A stretch of DNA of 64,000 nucleotides from Oceanicella sp. SM1341 (GTDB lineage: Bacteria; Pseudomonadota; Alphaproteobacteria; Rhodobacterales; Rhodobacteraceae). Shown piece after piece: positions 50,431-59,694 of this stretch. Where the stretch lies: contig NZ_QRGC01000010.1 of assembly GCF_003448965.1 (NCBI RefSeq), forward strand, positions 62,001 to 126,000, in the 5' to 3' direction. Below the pieces are notes generated by a model. The model was not told the DNA's origin. It saw nothing but the letters and a program-made list of their open reading frames with translations, and searched no databases. The first letter of the stretch is position 1; each line of letters opens with the position of its first letter. The position numbers were made by a program, and so were the translations under genes.

Positions 50431-50512
50431 GTGAATCGCTCTCCTCGGGCCCGGTATAACCCGGGCGCGCATTTTTCACAGGGTGTGAATGTCGGGGATA
50501 ACTCGCCCGCAC

Positions 50513-50543
50513 AAAAAAGCACGGCGCCCCGAGGGCGCCGTGC
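50513..50543 (-). terminator. Intrinsic terminator after rplI
   Basis: On the minus strand an 11-bp perfect stem (GCACGGCGCCC, complement at 50533-50543 and 50519-50529) with a three-base loop is followed by a run of six T (complement of 50513-50518). It ends the rpsF-rpsR-rplI operon. Confidence 0.92.
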
Positions 50544-50572
50544 TCGTGTCTTTCCGGCAGGGCCGGGAGCGA

Positions 50573-51196
50573 TCAGACGTTGGGCTGATCGTCGGCCTGG
50601 CTGTCGCCGTCCTCGATCGGGGACTCGTCGTCCTCGCGGGTGGCGCCGCCGATGTCGTCGAACAGCTCGGAGATCTCGAACTCGGCTTCGGCATCGGCCT
50701 CGGCGCGCAGGTCCTGGATCGAGCGGCCGGCGGCCTGGAGCTCGGCTTCATCCATCGAGCGGGCCACGTTGACCGTGATGGTCGCTTCCACTTCCGGGTG
50801 CAGGGACACGACCAGCGGGTGCAGGCCGAGTTCCTTGATCGGGCGGTCGACGACGATCTGCTTGCGGTCGATGGTGACACCGGCCTCGTCGGCGGCATCG
50901 GCCACGTCACGCGGGGTGACGGAACCGTAGAGCGCGCCGGATTCGGCGGCGGAGCGGATCACGATGAAGGTGAGGCCGTCGATGCGCTCTGCAGCGGCTT
51001 CGGCTTCCTTCTTCGTCTCGAGGTTGCGGGCCTCGAGCTGGGCGCGCTGCGCCTCGAAACGCTCCATGTTGCCCTTGGTGGCGCGGAGCGCCTTGCCCTG
51101 GGGCAGGAGGTAGTTGCGGGCGAAGCCATCCTTGACGGCGACGACGTCGCCCATCTGGCCCAGCTTTGCCACGCGCTCAAGAAGAACGATCTGCAT
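50573..51196 (-). CDS. rplI: 50S ribosomal protein bL9
   Basis: The 207-residue protein has the bL9 start [36 protein letters not shown] and the C-terminal RNA-binding domain with [15 protein letters not shown] and [19 protein letters not shown]. Compared with the usual 150 residues it has an acidic C-terminal tail of about 50 residues ([19 protein letters not shown] ...), common in Rhodobacterales. It is the last gene of the operon. Confidence 0.98.
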   Translation of the reverse strand: MQIVLLERVAKLGQMGDVVAVKDGFARNYLLPQGKALRATKGNMERFEAQRAQLEARNLETKKEAEAAAERIDGLTFIVIRSAAESGALYGSVTPRDVADAADEAGVTIDRKQIVVDRPIKELGLHPLVVSLHPEVEATITVNVARSMDEAELQAAGRSIQDLRAEADAEAEFEISELFDDIGGATREDDESPIEDGDSQADDQPNV

Positions 51197-51208
51197 GTCG
51201 TCTGCTCC

Positions 51209-51436
51209 TTATTTCACGGCGTAGGGCAGCAGGGCGAGGAAGCGGGCGCGCTTGATGGCGCGCGCGAGCTCACGCTGCTTCTTCGCGGAGACCGCGGTGA
51301 TGCGGGAGGGAACGATCTTGCCGCGCTCGGAGATGTAGCGCTGCAGGAGCTTCACGTCCTTGTAGTCGATCTTCGGGGCATCGGCACCGGAGAACGGGCA
51401 GGACTTGCGGCGGCGGAAGAACGGTTTGCGTGCCAT
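51209..51436 (-). CDS. rpsR: 30S ribosomal protein bS18
   Basis: The 75-residue protein reads [18 protein letters not shown], then [19 protein letters not shown] and [20 protein letters not shown], the bS18 sequence pattern. It binds 16S rRNA as a heterodimer with bS6, encoded just upstream. It contains a zinc-ribbon remnant around the single CPFSG. It lies in the conserved order rpsF-rpsR-rplI. Confidence 0.98.
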   Translation of the reverse strand: MARKPFFRRRKSCPFSGADAPKIDYKDVKLLQRYISERGKIVPSRITAVSAKKQRELARAIKRARFLALLPYAVK

Positions 51437-51453
51437 TGTGTCTGCTCCCTTTC

Positions 51454-51840
51454 TCAGTTGTCGCGGTCGCGGCGGGGACGATCGTCGCGGTCGCGCCGGG
51501 GGCGCTCGTCGCGGGCGTTCTTGGCCTGGATGACCGCGGTCGGGCCTTCCTCGTGCTCGTCGACGCGGATGGTCAGCACGCGCATCACGTCGTCGTGGAT
51601 GCGGGCGAGACGCTCCATCTCGGCGACGGCCGGGGCCGGGGCGTCGGAACGCAGGAAGCCGTAGTGGCCCTTGCGACCCTTGTTGATCTTGTAGGCGAGG
51701 GTTTTCAGGCCCCAGTATTCGGTGCCGATGACGGACCCGCCATTGTCCTTGAGGATCTGGCCGAGATGCTCGATGAGCCCTTCGGCCTGCGCGTTGGACA
51801 GGTCCTGACGCGCGATGAAGACATGCTCGTAGAGAGCCAT
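51454..51840 (-). CDS. rpsF: 30S ribosomal protein bS6
   Basis: The 128-residue protein starts [20 protein letters not shown] and has [21 protein letters not shown] and [20 protein letters not shown], as in bS6. The C-terminal tail is repetitive and charged ([16 protein letters not shown]). It is the first gene of the operon, with a good promoter upstream and the divergent fabD. Confidence 0.98.
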   Translation of the reverse strand: MALYEHVFIARQDLSNAQAEGLIEHLGQILKDNGGSVIGTEYWGLKTLAYKINKGRKGHYGFLRSDAPAPAVAEMERLARIHDDVMRVLTIRVDEHEEGPTAVIQAKNARDERPRRDRDDRPRRDRDN

Positions 51841-51941
51841 GTGCCACCTGTTCTATGGGCGTGCTTCGCCATGCGGTCTGCCGCCCCGGCCGGCCCGCAT
51901 TCGAGAGGCTACGCGAGTTCATCTGACCCGGGGAAGCGTGC

Positions 51942-51969
51942 CTTATACACGGAACGCCCCGCTTTGCAA
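51942..51969 (-). promoter_or_regulatory. Promoter of the rpsF-rpsR-rplI operon
   Basis: On the minus strand TTGCAA (51969-51964) is followed at 16 bases by TATAAG (51947-51942). The leader to rpsF is then about 95 bases, long enough for feedback control by the bS6-bS18 complex as known in other bacteria, but I cannot confirm the motif. Confidence 0.6.
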
Positions 51970-52054
51970 GGCGCGGCCGGGGCTGCGGCACCTTGTTCTG
52001 GGCCCCGCGAGTGATTACACGGAGGCCTCGGAGAGCGGAACCGAAAGGAAGCAG

Positions 52055-52993
52055 ATGAGCCGAGCATTCGTATTCCCGGGGCAGGGCGCCCAGGCCGTGG
52101 GCATGGGCAAGGACCTGGCCGAGGCCTATCCCGCGGCCCGGGCCGTGTTCGAGGAGGTCGACGAGGCCCTGGGCGAGAAGCTCAGCGCGCTGATCTGGGA
52201 GGGTTCCGCCGAGGATCTCACCCTCACCGCCAACGCGCAGCCGGCGCTGATGGCGACCTCGATCGCGGCGCTGCGCGCGCTGGAGGCCGAGGGCGTGACG
52301 GTGGCGAGCGCGGCATACGTGGCCGGGCATTCGCTGGGCGAGTACTCGGCGCTGTGCGCGGCGGGCACGCTGGGCCTGTCGGACACCGCGCGGCTGCTGC
52401 GCATCCGCGGCATGGCCATGCAGGAGGCGGTGCCGGTGGGCATCGGCGCCATGGCCGCCCTGCTGGGGCTCGACTTCCGCACCGCGGTGGCGGTGGCCGA
52501 GGAGGCCGCGCAGGGCGAGATCTGCCAGGCCGCGAATGACAACGACCCCGGGCAGGTGGTGGTCTCCGGCCATCGCCCGGCGGTGGAGCGGGCGGTGGAG
52601 ATCGCCAAGGAGAAGGGCGCGAAGCGCGCCATCCTTCTGCCGGTGAGCGCGCCCTTCCATTGCGCGCTGATGCAGCCCGCGGCCGAGCGCATGTCCGAGG
52701 CGCTGGCGGGGGTGACCTTCGAGAAGCCCGTGGTGCCGCTGGTGGCGAACGTGCTTGCCACCCCGGTGAGCCATCCGGACGAGATCCGCGCCCTGCTGGT
52801 GCGCCAGGTAACCGGTGCCGTGCGCTGGCGCGAGAGCGTGGCCTGGATGGCCGGCGAGGGCGGGGTGACCGAGTTCGTTGAGATCGGCGCCGGCAAGGCG
52901 CTCAGCGGCATGATCCGGCGCATCGCGAAGGATGCGGCAACGGTGGCGGTGAATCGCCCGGCAGACGTGACCGCCTACGCGGGCGCGCAGTGA
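52055..52993 (+). CDS. fabD: Malonyl-CoA:ACP transacylase FabD
   Basis: The start follows AAAGGAAG and gives 312 residues. It has [17 protein letters not shown], the nucleophile S93 in [20 protein letters not shown] (catalytic histidine) and [16 protein letters not shown]. It moves malonyl groups to acyl carrier protein. It is first in the fabD-fabG-acpP-fabF group. Confidence 0.97.
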   Translation: MSRAFVFPGQGAQAVGMGKDLAEAYPAARAVFEEVDEALGEKLSALIWEGSAEDLTLTANAQPALMATSIAALRALEAEGVTVASAAYVAGHSLGEYSALCAAGTLGLSDTARLLRIRGMAMQEAVPVGIGAMAALLGLDFRTAVAVAEEAAQGEICQAANDNDPGQVVVSGHRPAVERAVEIAKEKGAKRAILLPVSAPFHCALMQPAAERMSEALAGVTFEKPVVPLVANVLATPVSHPDEIRALLVRQVTGAVRWRESVAWMAGEGGVTEFVEIGAGKALSGMIRRIAKDAATVAVNRPADVTAYAGAQ

Positions 52994-53003
52994 GGAGAGA
53001 CAG

Positions 53004-53741
53004 ATGTTCGAACTGACAGGCAAGACCGCGCTGGTGACCGGCGCCTCGGGCGGCATCGGCGGCGCGGTGGCGAAGGCCCTGCACGCCCAGGGCGCCACCG
53101 TGGGGCTGAGCGGCACCCGCACCGCGCCGCTGGAGGAGCTGGCGGCCGAGCTCGGCGAGCGCGCCCATGTGCTGCCCTGCAACCTTTCCGACAAGGATGC
53201 CGTGGAAGCGCTGCCCAAGCAGGCCGCGGCCGCCATGGGCTCGGTCGACATCCTGGTGAACAATGCCGGTGTCACGCGCGACAACCTGTTCATGCGCATG
53301 TCGGATGATGAATGGCAGACGGTGCTGGACATCAACCTCACCTCCGCCATGCGCCTCGCGCGCGGGGTGCTGCGCGGCATGATGAAGGCGCGCTGGGGGC
53401 GTATCGTCTCCGTCACCTCCATCGTGGGCGTGACCGGCAACCCGGGGCAGGGCAACTACGCCGCCTCCAAGGCCGGCATGATCGGCATGTCCAAGAGCCT
53501 TGCGCAGGAAGTGGCCAGCCGCAACATCACGGTGAACTGCGTGGCGCCCGGCTTCATCACCACCGCGATGACCGATGCGCTGAACGACGAGCAGAAGGCG
53601 CGCCTGCTGGCGGGCATCCCGGCGGGCCGCATGGGCGAGGCCGGTGAAATTGCCGCCGCCGTGGCCTTTCTGGCGAGCCGGGAAGCCGCATATGTCACGG
53701 GGCAGACCCTGCATGTGAACGGCGGCATGGCAATGATCTGA
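53004..53741 (+). CDS. fabG: 3-oxoacyl-ACP reductase FabG
   Basis: The 245-residue SDR has [37 protein letters not shown]-like serine region [26 protein letters not shown] and [15 protein letters not shown]. It reduces 3-oxoacyl-ACP with NADPH. The gene follows fabD after ten bases. It ends before an acpP promoter region. Confidence 0.97.
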   Translation: MFELTGKTALVTGASGGIGGAVAKALHAQGATVGLSGTRTAPLEELAAELGERAHVLPCNLSDKDAVEALPKQAAAAMGSVDILVNNAGVTRDNLFMRMSDDEWQTVLDINLTSAMRLARGVLRGMMKARWGRIVSVTSIVGVTGNPGQGNYAASKAGMIGMSKSLAQEVASRNITVNCVAPGFITTAMTDALNDEQKARLLAGIPAGRMGEAGEIAAAVAFLASREAAYVTGQTLHVNGGMAMI

Positions 53742-53770
53742 CGGTGCTTTCCGGCACGCGCAATCAGGAT

Positions 53771-53798
53771 TTGCACGTGCCGGAAGGTGTGGTATAGG
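53771..53798 (+). promoter_or_regulatory. Candidate acpP promoter
   Basis: TTGCAC (53771-53776) and TATAGG (53793-53798), 16 bases apart, lie about 130 bases upstream of acpP, leaving a long leader. An inverted repeat, TTCCGGCACG/CGTGCCGGAA, overlaps the -35 and may be regulatory or an inefficient fabG terminator. Confidence 0.5.
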
Positions 53799-53928
53799 CC
53801 CGGCAGAATACAAGCCGGGGGCCTTGCCTACGGGTCTGTTTCTGTGCGGCCATCTGACAATCGCCCGGCCGGCCGCACTCCCACATCGAGGCAACCCCCG
53901 CGGGGGGTCAAACTGCGAGGACAGGACT

Positions 53929-54162
53929 ATGAGCGATATCGCTGAGCGCGTTAAGAAGATTGTTGTCGAGCACCTGAGCGTTGACGAAGACAAGGTGGTC
54001 GAGGGCGCGTCCTTCATCGACGATCTGGGCGCGGATTCGCTGGACACCGTCGAGCTGGTGATGGCTTTCGAGGAAGAGTTCGGGATCGAGATCCCCGACG
54101 ATGCCGCCGAGACCATCCAGACTTTCGGCGACGCGGTGAAGTACATCTCCGAGAACGCCTGA
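53929..54162 (+). CDS. acpP: Acyl carrier protein
   Basis: The 77-residue acidic protein has the phosphopantetheine serine S37 in [22 protein letters not shown]. It carries growing acyl chains in fatty-acid synthesis. The length and motif are standard. A terminator follows, separating much of its transcription from fabF. Confidence 0.98.
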   Translation: MSDIAERVKKIVVEHLSVDEDKVVEGASFIDDLGADSLDTVELVMAFEEEFGIEIPDDAAETIQTFGDAVKYISENA

Positions 54163-54188
54163 CCCGTTCCGGACTTCCGGAAGGACTG

Positions 54189-54222
54189 CGGCATCCGGGC
54201 GATCCGGATGCCGTTTCTGTTT
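54189..54222 (+). terminator. Terminator after acpP
   Basis: CGGCATCCGG (54189-54198) pairs perfectly with CCGGATGCCG (54204-54213) across five bases and is followed by TTTCTGTTT. It is expected to end the abundant short acpP mRNA. Confidence 0.85.
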
Positions 54223-54248
54223 CGGGCAACATGTCGCCCAAGGGCTTC

Positions 54249-54276
54249 TTGCCGCCGGCGCGATGACTGCTGTAGA
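54249..54276 (+). promoter_or_regulatory. Candidate fabF promoter
   Basis: TTGCCG (54249-54254) and TGTAGA (54271-54276) with a 16-base spacer lie just after the acpP terminator and 34 bases before the fabF ATG. A separate promoter is expected there. Confidence 0.45.
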
Positions 54277-54309
54277 AGGGGCCCGACCAATGAGAGCTGA
54301 GGAGCGCTG

Positions 54310-55569
54310 ATGAGACGGGTTGTGATTACCGGGCTGGGTATGGTCACGCCTCTGGCCTGCGGAGTGGAGCAGACCTGGGAGCGCCTGATCGCCGGAAAGT
54401 CCGGGGCCGGCAAGATCCGCTATTTCGACGCGAGCCAACTGGCATGCGATATCGCCTGCGAAATCCCGCTGGGCGACGGTACGGACGGCACCTACAATGC
54501 CGACGACTGGGTCTCGCCCAAGGACCAGCGCAAGACCGACCGGTTCATCACCTATGCGCTCACCGCGGCCGAGCAGGCCGTGACCGACGCCGGCTGGAAG
54601 CCGACGGACGAGGAGGAGTGCCTGCGCACCGGCGTGATGATCGGCTCGGGCATCGGGGGTGTCGAATCCATCGCCGAGACGGCGCTGGTACTGCGCGACC
54701 GCGGCCCGCGCCGCGTCTCGCCCTTCTTCATCCCCGGCGCGCTGATCAACCTGTGCTCCGGCCAGGTGTCGATCCGCTACGGGTTCCGCGGGCCCAACCA
54801 CTCGGTGGTGACCGCCTGCTCGACCGGCGCGCACGCGATCGGCGACGCGGCCCGGCTGATCATGCTCGGCGATGCCGACGTGATGGTGGCCGGCGGGGCG
54901 GAGAGCCCGGTGTGCGAGATCGGTGTCGCGGGCTTTGCCGCCTGCAAGGCGCTCTCCACCCATTTCAACGACGAGCCCACGCGCGCCAGCCGGCCCTATG
55001 ACAAGGACCGCGATGGCTTCGTGATGGGCGAGGGCGCCGGCGTGGTGGTGCTCGAGGAATACGAGCACGCCAAGGCGCGCGGCGCGAAGATCTACGGCGA
55101 GGTGCTGGGCTACGGCCTGTCGGGCGACGCATATCACATCACCTCGCCCGCGCCGGACGGCAACGGCGGCTACCGGGCCATGCAGGGCGCGCTGCGCTCG
55201 GCCGGCATCTCGGTGGACAACATCGACTACGTGAACGCGCACGGCACCTCGACCCCGCTGGGCGACGAGATCGAGCTCGGCGCCGTGACCCGCCTGCTGG
55301 GCTCGGCGGCGGAAAAGGTGACCATGTCCTCGACCAAGTCGTCGATCGGGCACCTTCTGGGGGCCGCGGGCGCGGTGGAGGCGATCTTCTGCCTGCTCGC
55401 CATGCGCGACGGCATCGCCCCGCCGACGCTCAACCTCGAGAACCCCTCGGTGGAGACGGTGCTCGACCTCGCGCCGCTGAAGGCGCGCGAGCGCAAGATC
55501 GACATCGCTCTGTCGAACTCCTTCGGCTTCGGCGGCACCAATGCCTCGCTGATCATGGGCAAGGTGTGA
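54310..55569 (+). CDS. fabF: 3-oxoacyl-ACP synthase II FabF
   Basis: The 419-residue protein has the nucleophile C170 in VVTACSTGAHAIGDA and the catalytic histidines in NAHGTSTPLGD and KSSIGHLLGAAGA. NSFGFGGTNASL stands at the C-terminus. It condenses malonyl-ACP with acyl-ACP. It ends five bases before mltG, with which it forms an operon. Confidence 0.97.
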   Translation: MRRVVITGLGMVTPLACGVEQTWERLIAGKSGAGKIRYFDASQLACDIACEIPLGDGTDGTYNADDWVSPKDQRKTDRFITYALTAAEQAVTDAGWKPTDEEECLRTGVMIGSGIGGVESIAETALVLRDRGPRRVSPFFIPGALINLCSGQVSIRYGFRGPNHSVVTACSTGAHAIGDAARLIMLGDADVMVAGGAESPVCEIGVAGFAACKALSTHFNDEPTRASRPYDKDRDGFVMGEGAGVVVLEEYEHAKARGAKIYGEVLGYGLSGDAYHITSPAPDGNGGYRAMQGALRSAGISVDNIDYVNAHGTSTPLGDEIELGAVTRLLGSAAEKVTMSSTKSSIGHLLGAAGAVEAIFCLLAMRDGIAPPTLNLENPSVETVLDLAPLKARERKIDIALSNSFGFGGTNASLIMGKV

Positions 55570-55573
55570 TCGC

Positions 55574-56572
55574 ATGCGCCATCTCGCGGCGAACGGGCTG
55601 AACCTGCTGATCGTCGTCCTGCTGGTGGTGCTGGGCATCATCGGCTGGGGCGTGAGCGAGTTTCGCGGCGAGGGGCCGTTGAAGGAGGAGGCGATCGTCG
55701 TGCTTGATCGCGGCGAGAGCCTGCAGGCGATCACCGCGAAGCTCGAGCAGGAGGGCGCGATCTCCAACGGCACGATCTTCCGCATCGGCGCGCGCTACAC
55801 CGAGCGCGCGACGACGCTGAAGTTCGGCGAATACGCCATCCCCGCCGGGGCCTCGATGGACGAGATCCTCGCCCTGCTGGCCTCGGGCCGGTCGATCCTC
55901 CACCCGGTGACCATTCCGGAGGGGCTTACCTCCTTCCAGGTGGTGGAGCGGCTGAAGGAAGCGGATTTCCTCACCGGAGAGGTGGCCACCGTGCCGCTCG
56001 AGGGGATGCTGGCGCCCGACACCTACAACGTGCAGCGCGGCACGCCGCGCCAGGCGGTGATCGACCAGATGCTGGCCGCGCAGCAGCGCATCCTCGCCGC
56101 CGCCTGGGAGGGCCGCCAGGCCGACCTGCCGCTGGAGACGCCCGAGGAGGCGCTGGTGCTCGCCTCCATCGTGGAGAAGGAAACCGGCATTCCGGGCGAA
56201 CGGCCCGAGGTGGCCTCGGTGTTCATCAACCGCCTGCGCGCCGGCATGCGGCTGGAGACCGACCCCACGGTGATCTACGGCATCACCGGCGGCAAGGAGG
56301 TGCTGGACCGCGGGCTGCGCCGCTCCGAGCTCGCCGCGCGCACGCCCTACAACACCTACCAGATCGACGGGCTGCCGCCGACGCCGATTGCCAACCCCGG
56401 CCGGGCCGCCATCGCCGCGGTGATGCAGCCGGCGAAGACGGAGTACCTGTTCTTCGTGGCGGACGGCACCGGGGGGCATGTGTTCGCCACCACCCTTCGC
56501 GAGCACAACCGCAATGTGGCCGAATGGCGGCGCATCGAACGCCAGCGCCAGAGCGAGCAGCAGCAGAACTGA
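55574..56572 (+). CDS. mltG: Endolytic transglycosylase MltG
   Basis: The 332-residue protein has one N-terminal membrane segment (LNLLIVVLLVVLGIIGWG) and a LysM-like region. Its YceG catalytic domain has PEGLTSFQVVERL, EGMLAPDTYN, ASIVEKETG with the catalytic glutamate, and FINRLRAGMRLETDPTVIYG. It cuts nascent peptidoglycan and sets strand length. In many alphaproteobacteria it follows fabF, as here. The GTA cluster begins about 150 bases downstream. Confidence 0.95.
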   Translation: MRHLAANGLNLLIVVLLVVLGIIGWGVSEFRGEGPLKEEAIVVLDRGESLQAITAKLEQEGAISNGTIFRIGARYTERATTLKFGEYAIPAGASMDEILALLASGRSILHPVTIPEGLTSFQVVERLKEADFLTGEVATVPLEGMLAPDTYNVQRGTPRQAVIDQMLAAQQRILAAAWEGRQADLPLETPEEALVLASIVEKETGIPGERPEVASVFINRLRAGMRLETDPTVIYGITGGKEVLDRGLRRSELAARTPYNTYQIDGLPPTPIANPGRAAIAAVMQPAKTEYLFFVADGTGGHVFATTLREHNRNVAEWRRIERQRQSEQQQN

Positions 56573-56601
56573 GGCCTCCGGGAGAGGCGCTCAGATTGCG
56601 C

Positions 56602-56630
56602 TTGACATACCGCGCGCTCTTCTGTATAGA
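56602..56630 (+). promoter_or_regulatory. Near-consensus sigma-70 promoter before the GTA cluster
   Basis: TTGACA (56602-56607) and TATAGA (56625-56630) are separated by 17 bases, one of the best housekeeping-type promoters seen in the window. It lies 30 bases after the mltG stop and points towards the GTA genes. Confidence 0.8.
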
Positions 56631-56636
56631 AAGAGC

Positions 56637-56690
56637 ACGCTGGACGAAATGGGCGCCGAAACCCCGGGATCAAACGATCCCGGGGTTTTT
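56637..56690 (+). ncRNA. Candidate 55-nt RNA or attenuated leader
   Basis: A transcript from the 56602-56630 promoter would start near 56637 and meet an intrinsic terminator at 56662-56690, giving an RNA of about 55 bases. It would be either a stand-alone small RNA or the attenuated leader of the GTA operon. No matching RNA family is recognised. The promoter and terminator are seen directly; the RNA is inferred. Confidence 0.5.
56662..56690 (+). terminator. Intrinsic terminator upstream of GTA g1
   Basis: CCCCGGGATC (56662-56671) pairs with GATCCCGGGG (56676-56685) across four bases and is followed by TTTTT, then GG and TTTT. It lies about 38 bases before the terS ATG. Confidence 0.9.
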
Positions 56691-56728
56691 GGTTTTCGTG
56701 GCAAGTTCCGCACAAGGCTCGTTTCCAT

Positions 56729-57061
56729 ATGAATTCTGGTTCAAGTGATACTGACGACAACAGGACTGCGGCGCTGATCGGTCGGGCGCGCTGCATGTAC
56801 GAAACACTTTCCGAAGCCCTGGCCGCGGCAATCGCCGACCTGCGGGACGAGGCTGGCCAGGACCCCGCCACCGCGCGGGCGCGGCTGGACCTGATCCGCT
56901 CGCATCACAAGGCACTTCAGACAGTCATTGATATCGAGGTGAGTCTTGAGAAACGCAGCAAGGAACCCGGTGGCGCGGGGGCGGGAGCCCTCGACCTCGA
57001 CGCCGCCCGTACGGAAGTGTGGCGCAGGGTTGCTCGCCTCCAGGGGGCAGGAGGAGATTGA
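56729..57061 (+). CDS. GTA small terminase (g1)
   Basis: The 110-residue protein has a helical N-terminal part (MYETLSEALAAAIADLRDEAG), KALQTVIDIEVSLEKRSKEP, and ends ARTEVWRRVARLQGAGGD. This is the layout of the first gene of the Rhodobacter capsulatus-type gene transfer agent cluster, which acts as the small terminase lacking specific pac recognition. It overlaps the large terminase gene. The match rests on position and general pattern, since g1 is short and variable. Confidence 0.8.
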   Translation: MNSGSSDTDDNRTAALIGRARCMYETLSEALAAAIADLRDEAGQDPATARARLDLIRSHHKALQTVIDIEVSLEKRSKEPGGAGAGALDLDAARTEVWRRVARLQGAGGD

Positions 57062-58349
57062 GGCCTTTCTCGGCACGCTTAGCATGAACGCGCTGCTGGC
57101 ACTGCCCTGGCTCTTCGAGTTCTGGGCGATGGAGCACCAGCTTGCGCCGCAGGGCGACTGGTCGACCTGGGTGGTGATGGGCGGTCGCGGCGCGGGCAAG
57201 ACCCGCGCCGGGGCCGAGTGGGTGCGCTCGCAGGTGGAGGGGCCCGCGCCGACGGCGCCGGGCGCCTGCCGGCGCGTGGCCCTGGTGGCGGCCACGCTCG
57301 ACCAGGCGCGGGAGATCATGATCGAGGGGGACTCGGGCCTGATGGCCTGCACCCCTCCGGACCGCCGGCCGCAGTGGATCGCCACCCGGCGCCTGCTGGT
57401 GTGGCCCAACGGGGCGGAGGCGCGGATCATCTCGGCCGCCGACCCCGAAAGCCTGCGCGGGCCTCAGTTCGACTGTGCCTGGTCGGACGAGCTGGGCAAG
57501 TGGAAGAAAGGGCGCGAGACCTGGGACATGCTGCAGTTCGGTCTGCGGCTGGGCGACAACCCGCGCCAGGTGGTGACGACGACGCCGCGGGTGAACAGCC
57601 TGCTCGAGGACATCCTGCAGGATGCGCACACCGTGCAGAGCGCGGCGTCGACGCGGGCGAACCCGCACCTGGCGCGCAGCTTCATCCGGGTGATCGAGGA
57701 GAGCTACGCCGGCACCTTCCTGGGTCGGCAGGAGATCGACGGCGAGATGTGTGAGAGCATCCCCGGGGCGTTGTGGTCGCGCCGGGGGCTGGAGGGCATG
57801 CGTTCGGAGACGCAGGGGCTCACGCGCATCGTGGTGGCGGTGGACCCGCCGGTGACCGGCGGCAAGACGGCCGATGCCTGTGGCATCGTGGTGGCCGGCG
57901 TGCAGGCCGAGGGCCCTCCGCGGGACTGGCGGGCCTGGGTGCTGGAGGACGCGAGCGTCGTCGGCGCCCACCCCAGCGCGTGGGCCGCGGCGGCAGTGGC
58001 CGCGGCGCGGCGCTGGAACGCCGATCGCGTGGTGGCCGAGGTGAACCAGGGGGGCGACCTGGTGGAGAACATCCTGCGCCAGGTCGACCCGATGCTGCCC
58101 TACCGGGCAGTGCGGGCGGCTCGGGGCAAGGTGGCGCGGGCGGAGCCGGTCGCCGCGCTCTATGAGCAGGGCAGGGTCCGGCATGCGGGGATCTTCCCCG
58201 AGCTCGAGACGCAGATGTGCGCGATCGGGCCCGAGGGGTATTCCGGCCGCGGCAGCCCGGACCGTGTCCATGCGCTGGTCTGGGCGCTCACCGACCTGAT
58301 GATCGTGCCCGCCGGGAAATGGCAGGCACCGAGACTGCGTTCGCTCTGA
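57030..58349 (+). CDS. GTA large terminase (g2)
   Basis: The protein (about 440 residues from a TTG start at 57030) has LALPWLFEFWAMEHQLAPQGD, the Walker A VVMGGRGAGKTRAGAEWV, the Walker B region FDCAWSDELGKW, and a nuclease domain with VAVDPPVTGGKTADACGIVV and EVNQGGDLVENIL. It packages random host DNA into GTA heads. An in-frame ATG at 56946 and another at 57084 are alternative starts; TTG 57030 (LLASRGQEE) fits the homologous N-terminus best. It overlaps g1 by 32 bases. Confidence 0.92.
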   Translation: MLASRGQEEIEAFLGTLSMNALLALPWLFEFWAMEHQLAPQGDWSTWVVMGGRGAGKTRAGAEWVRSQVEGPAPTAPGACRRVALVAATLDQAREIMIEGDSGLMACTPPDRRPQWIATRRLLVWPNGAEARIISAADPESLRGPQFDCAWSDELGKWKKGRETWDMLQFGLRLGDNPRQVVTTTPRVNSLLEDILQDAHTVQSAASTRANPHLARSFIRVIEESYAGTFLGRQEIDGEMCESIPGALWSRRGLEGMRSETQGLTRIVVAVDPPVTGGKTADACGIVVAGVQAEGPPRDWRAWVLEDASVVGAHPSAWAAAAVAAARRWNADRVVAEVNQGGDLVENILRQVDPMLPYRAVRAARGKVARAEPVAALYEQGRVRHAGIFPELETQMCAIGPEGYSGRGSPDRVHALVWALTDLMIVPAGKWQAPRLRSL

Positions 58350-58509
58350 CGCGGGACTGACATTCCGGAACCGGCTGCCCCTCCGGGTGCCCGCCCTTGC
58401 GGCGGTGCGCCGGGGAGCGGCCTGCGCGGGCGGCGGCTGCCGCCTGCCGCGACGCCCTCCGCCATGCGGGGCGGCGAAGGATTTTTGACATTTGCGGGAG
58501 AGGCGGAAC

Positions 58510-59694
58510 ATGCTTCTGGGATTGCGACGCAGCGCGCGGGAAGAGCCGCGTGAACAGAAGGCCTCGGCCGCGGGGCCGGTCATCGCCTTTCAGGCCGCCG
58601 GGCGGCCGGCCTGGACACCACGCGACACCGCCTCGCTCACCCGAAGCGGCTTCATCGGCAACCCGGTGGGCTTTCGCTGCGTGAAGATGATCGCCGAGGC
58701 CGCCGCCGCCGTGCCGGTGATCGTGAGCCGCGACGGCGCGCGCTACGAAACCCATCCGCTTGCCGAACTGCTGGCCCGGCCCAACCCGGCCCAGTCCGGC
58801 CCGGCGCTTTTCGAGAGCTTCTACGGGCACCTGCTGCTGAGCGGCGATGGCTACCTGGAGGTCTCCGGGCTCGACGGACGCGGCCGGCCGATGGAACTGC
58901 ACGTGCTGCGTTCGGACCGGATGCGGGTGGTGCCCGGTGAGGATGGCTGGCCGGTCGCGTACGAGTACTCGGTCGGCGCGCGCAAGGCGCGGTTCGACAT
59001 GCGTGACGGGGCGCGGCCGGTGCTGCACCTTCGCGCCTTCCACCCGCAGGACGACCATTACGGCATGTCGGCGCTGGAGGCCGCGGCCTCGGCCGTGGAC
59101 GTGCACAACGCCGCCTCGCGCTGGTCGAAGGCGCTGCTCGACAATGCCGCGAGGCCTTCGGGCGCCATCGTCTACCGCGGCGCCGACGGCATGGGGCAGA
59201 TGGCCTCGGACCAGTACAACCGCCTGGTGGAGGAGCTGGAGAGCTACCACATGGGCGCGCGCAACGCCGGGCGGCCGATGCTGCTCGAGGGCGGGCTCGA
59301 CTGGAAGCCGATGGGCTTCTCGCCCTCGGACATGGAGTTCCACAAGACCAAGGAGGCGGCGGCGCGGGAGATCGCGCTCGCCTTCGGCGTGCCGCCGATG
59401 CTGCTGGGCCTGCCGGGCGACGCGACCTATTCGAACTACCAGGAGGCTAACCGCGCCTTCTACCGGCTCACCGTTCTGCCGCTGGTGAACCGGCTGTTCA
59501 CCGCGCTCTCGGGCTGGCTGCCGGAGTTTTACGGAGAGCGGCTGTCGCTGAGCCCCGAGCTCGACGCCGTGCCCGCGCTCTCGGTGGAGCGCGAGGCGCT
59601 GTGGCGCCGCGTGTCGGAGGCGGATTTCCTCAGCGCCGCGGAGAAACGCGCGCTGCTCGGCCTGCCGAGGGCCGAGGAGGGTGGCGGCGAATGA
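58510..59694 (+). CDS. GTA portal protein (g3)
   Basis: From MLLGLRRSAREE, with GGGAGAGGCGG upstream, the protein is 394 residues. It is an HK97-type portal with TRSGFIGNPVGFRCVKMIAEA, NPAQSGPALFESFYGHLLLSG and EIALAFGVPPMLLGLPGDATYSNYQE. Twelve copies form the DNA entry ring at one vertex of the GTA head. Its stop overlaps the g3.5 start in ATGA. Confidence 0.95.
   Translation: MLLGLRRSAREEPREQKASAAGPVIAFQAAGRPAWTPRDTASLTRSGFIGNPVGFRCVKMIAEAAAAVPVIVSRDGARYETHPLAELLARPNPAQSGPALFESFYGHLLLSGDGYLEVSGLDGRGRPMELHVLRSDRMRVVPGEDGWPVAYEYSVGARKARFDMRDGARPVLHLRAFHPQDDHYGMSALEAAASAVDVHNAASRWSKALLDNAARPSGAIVYRGADGMGQMASDQYNRLVEELESYHMGARNAGRPMLLEGGLDWKPMGFSPSDMEFHKTKEAAAREIALAFGVPPMLLGLPGDATYSNYQEANRAFYRLTVLPLVNRLFTALSGWLPEFYGERLSLSPELDAVPALSVEREALWRRVSEADFLSAAEKRALLGLPRAEEGGGE

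Noticed and set aside
54240-55785. Minus-strand open frame opposite fabF
   Set aside because: It is composed of Arg/His/Gly-rich sequence with no homology; fabF is unambiguous.
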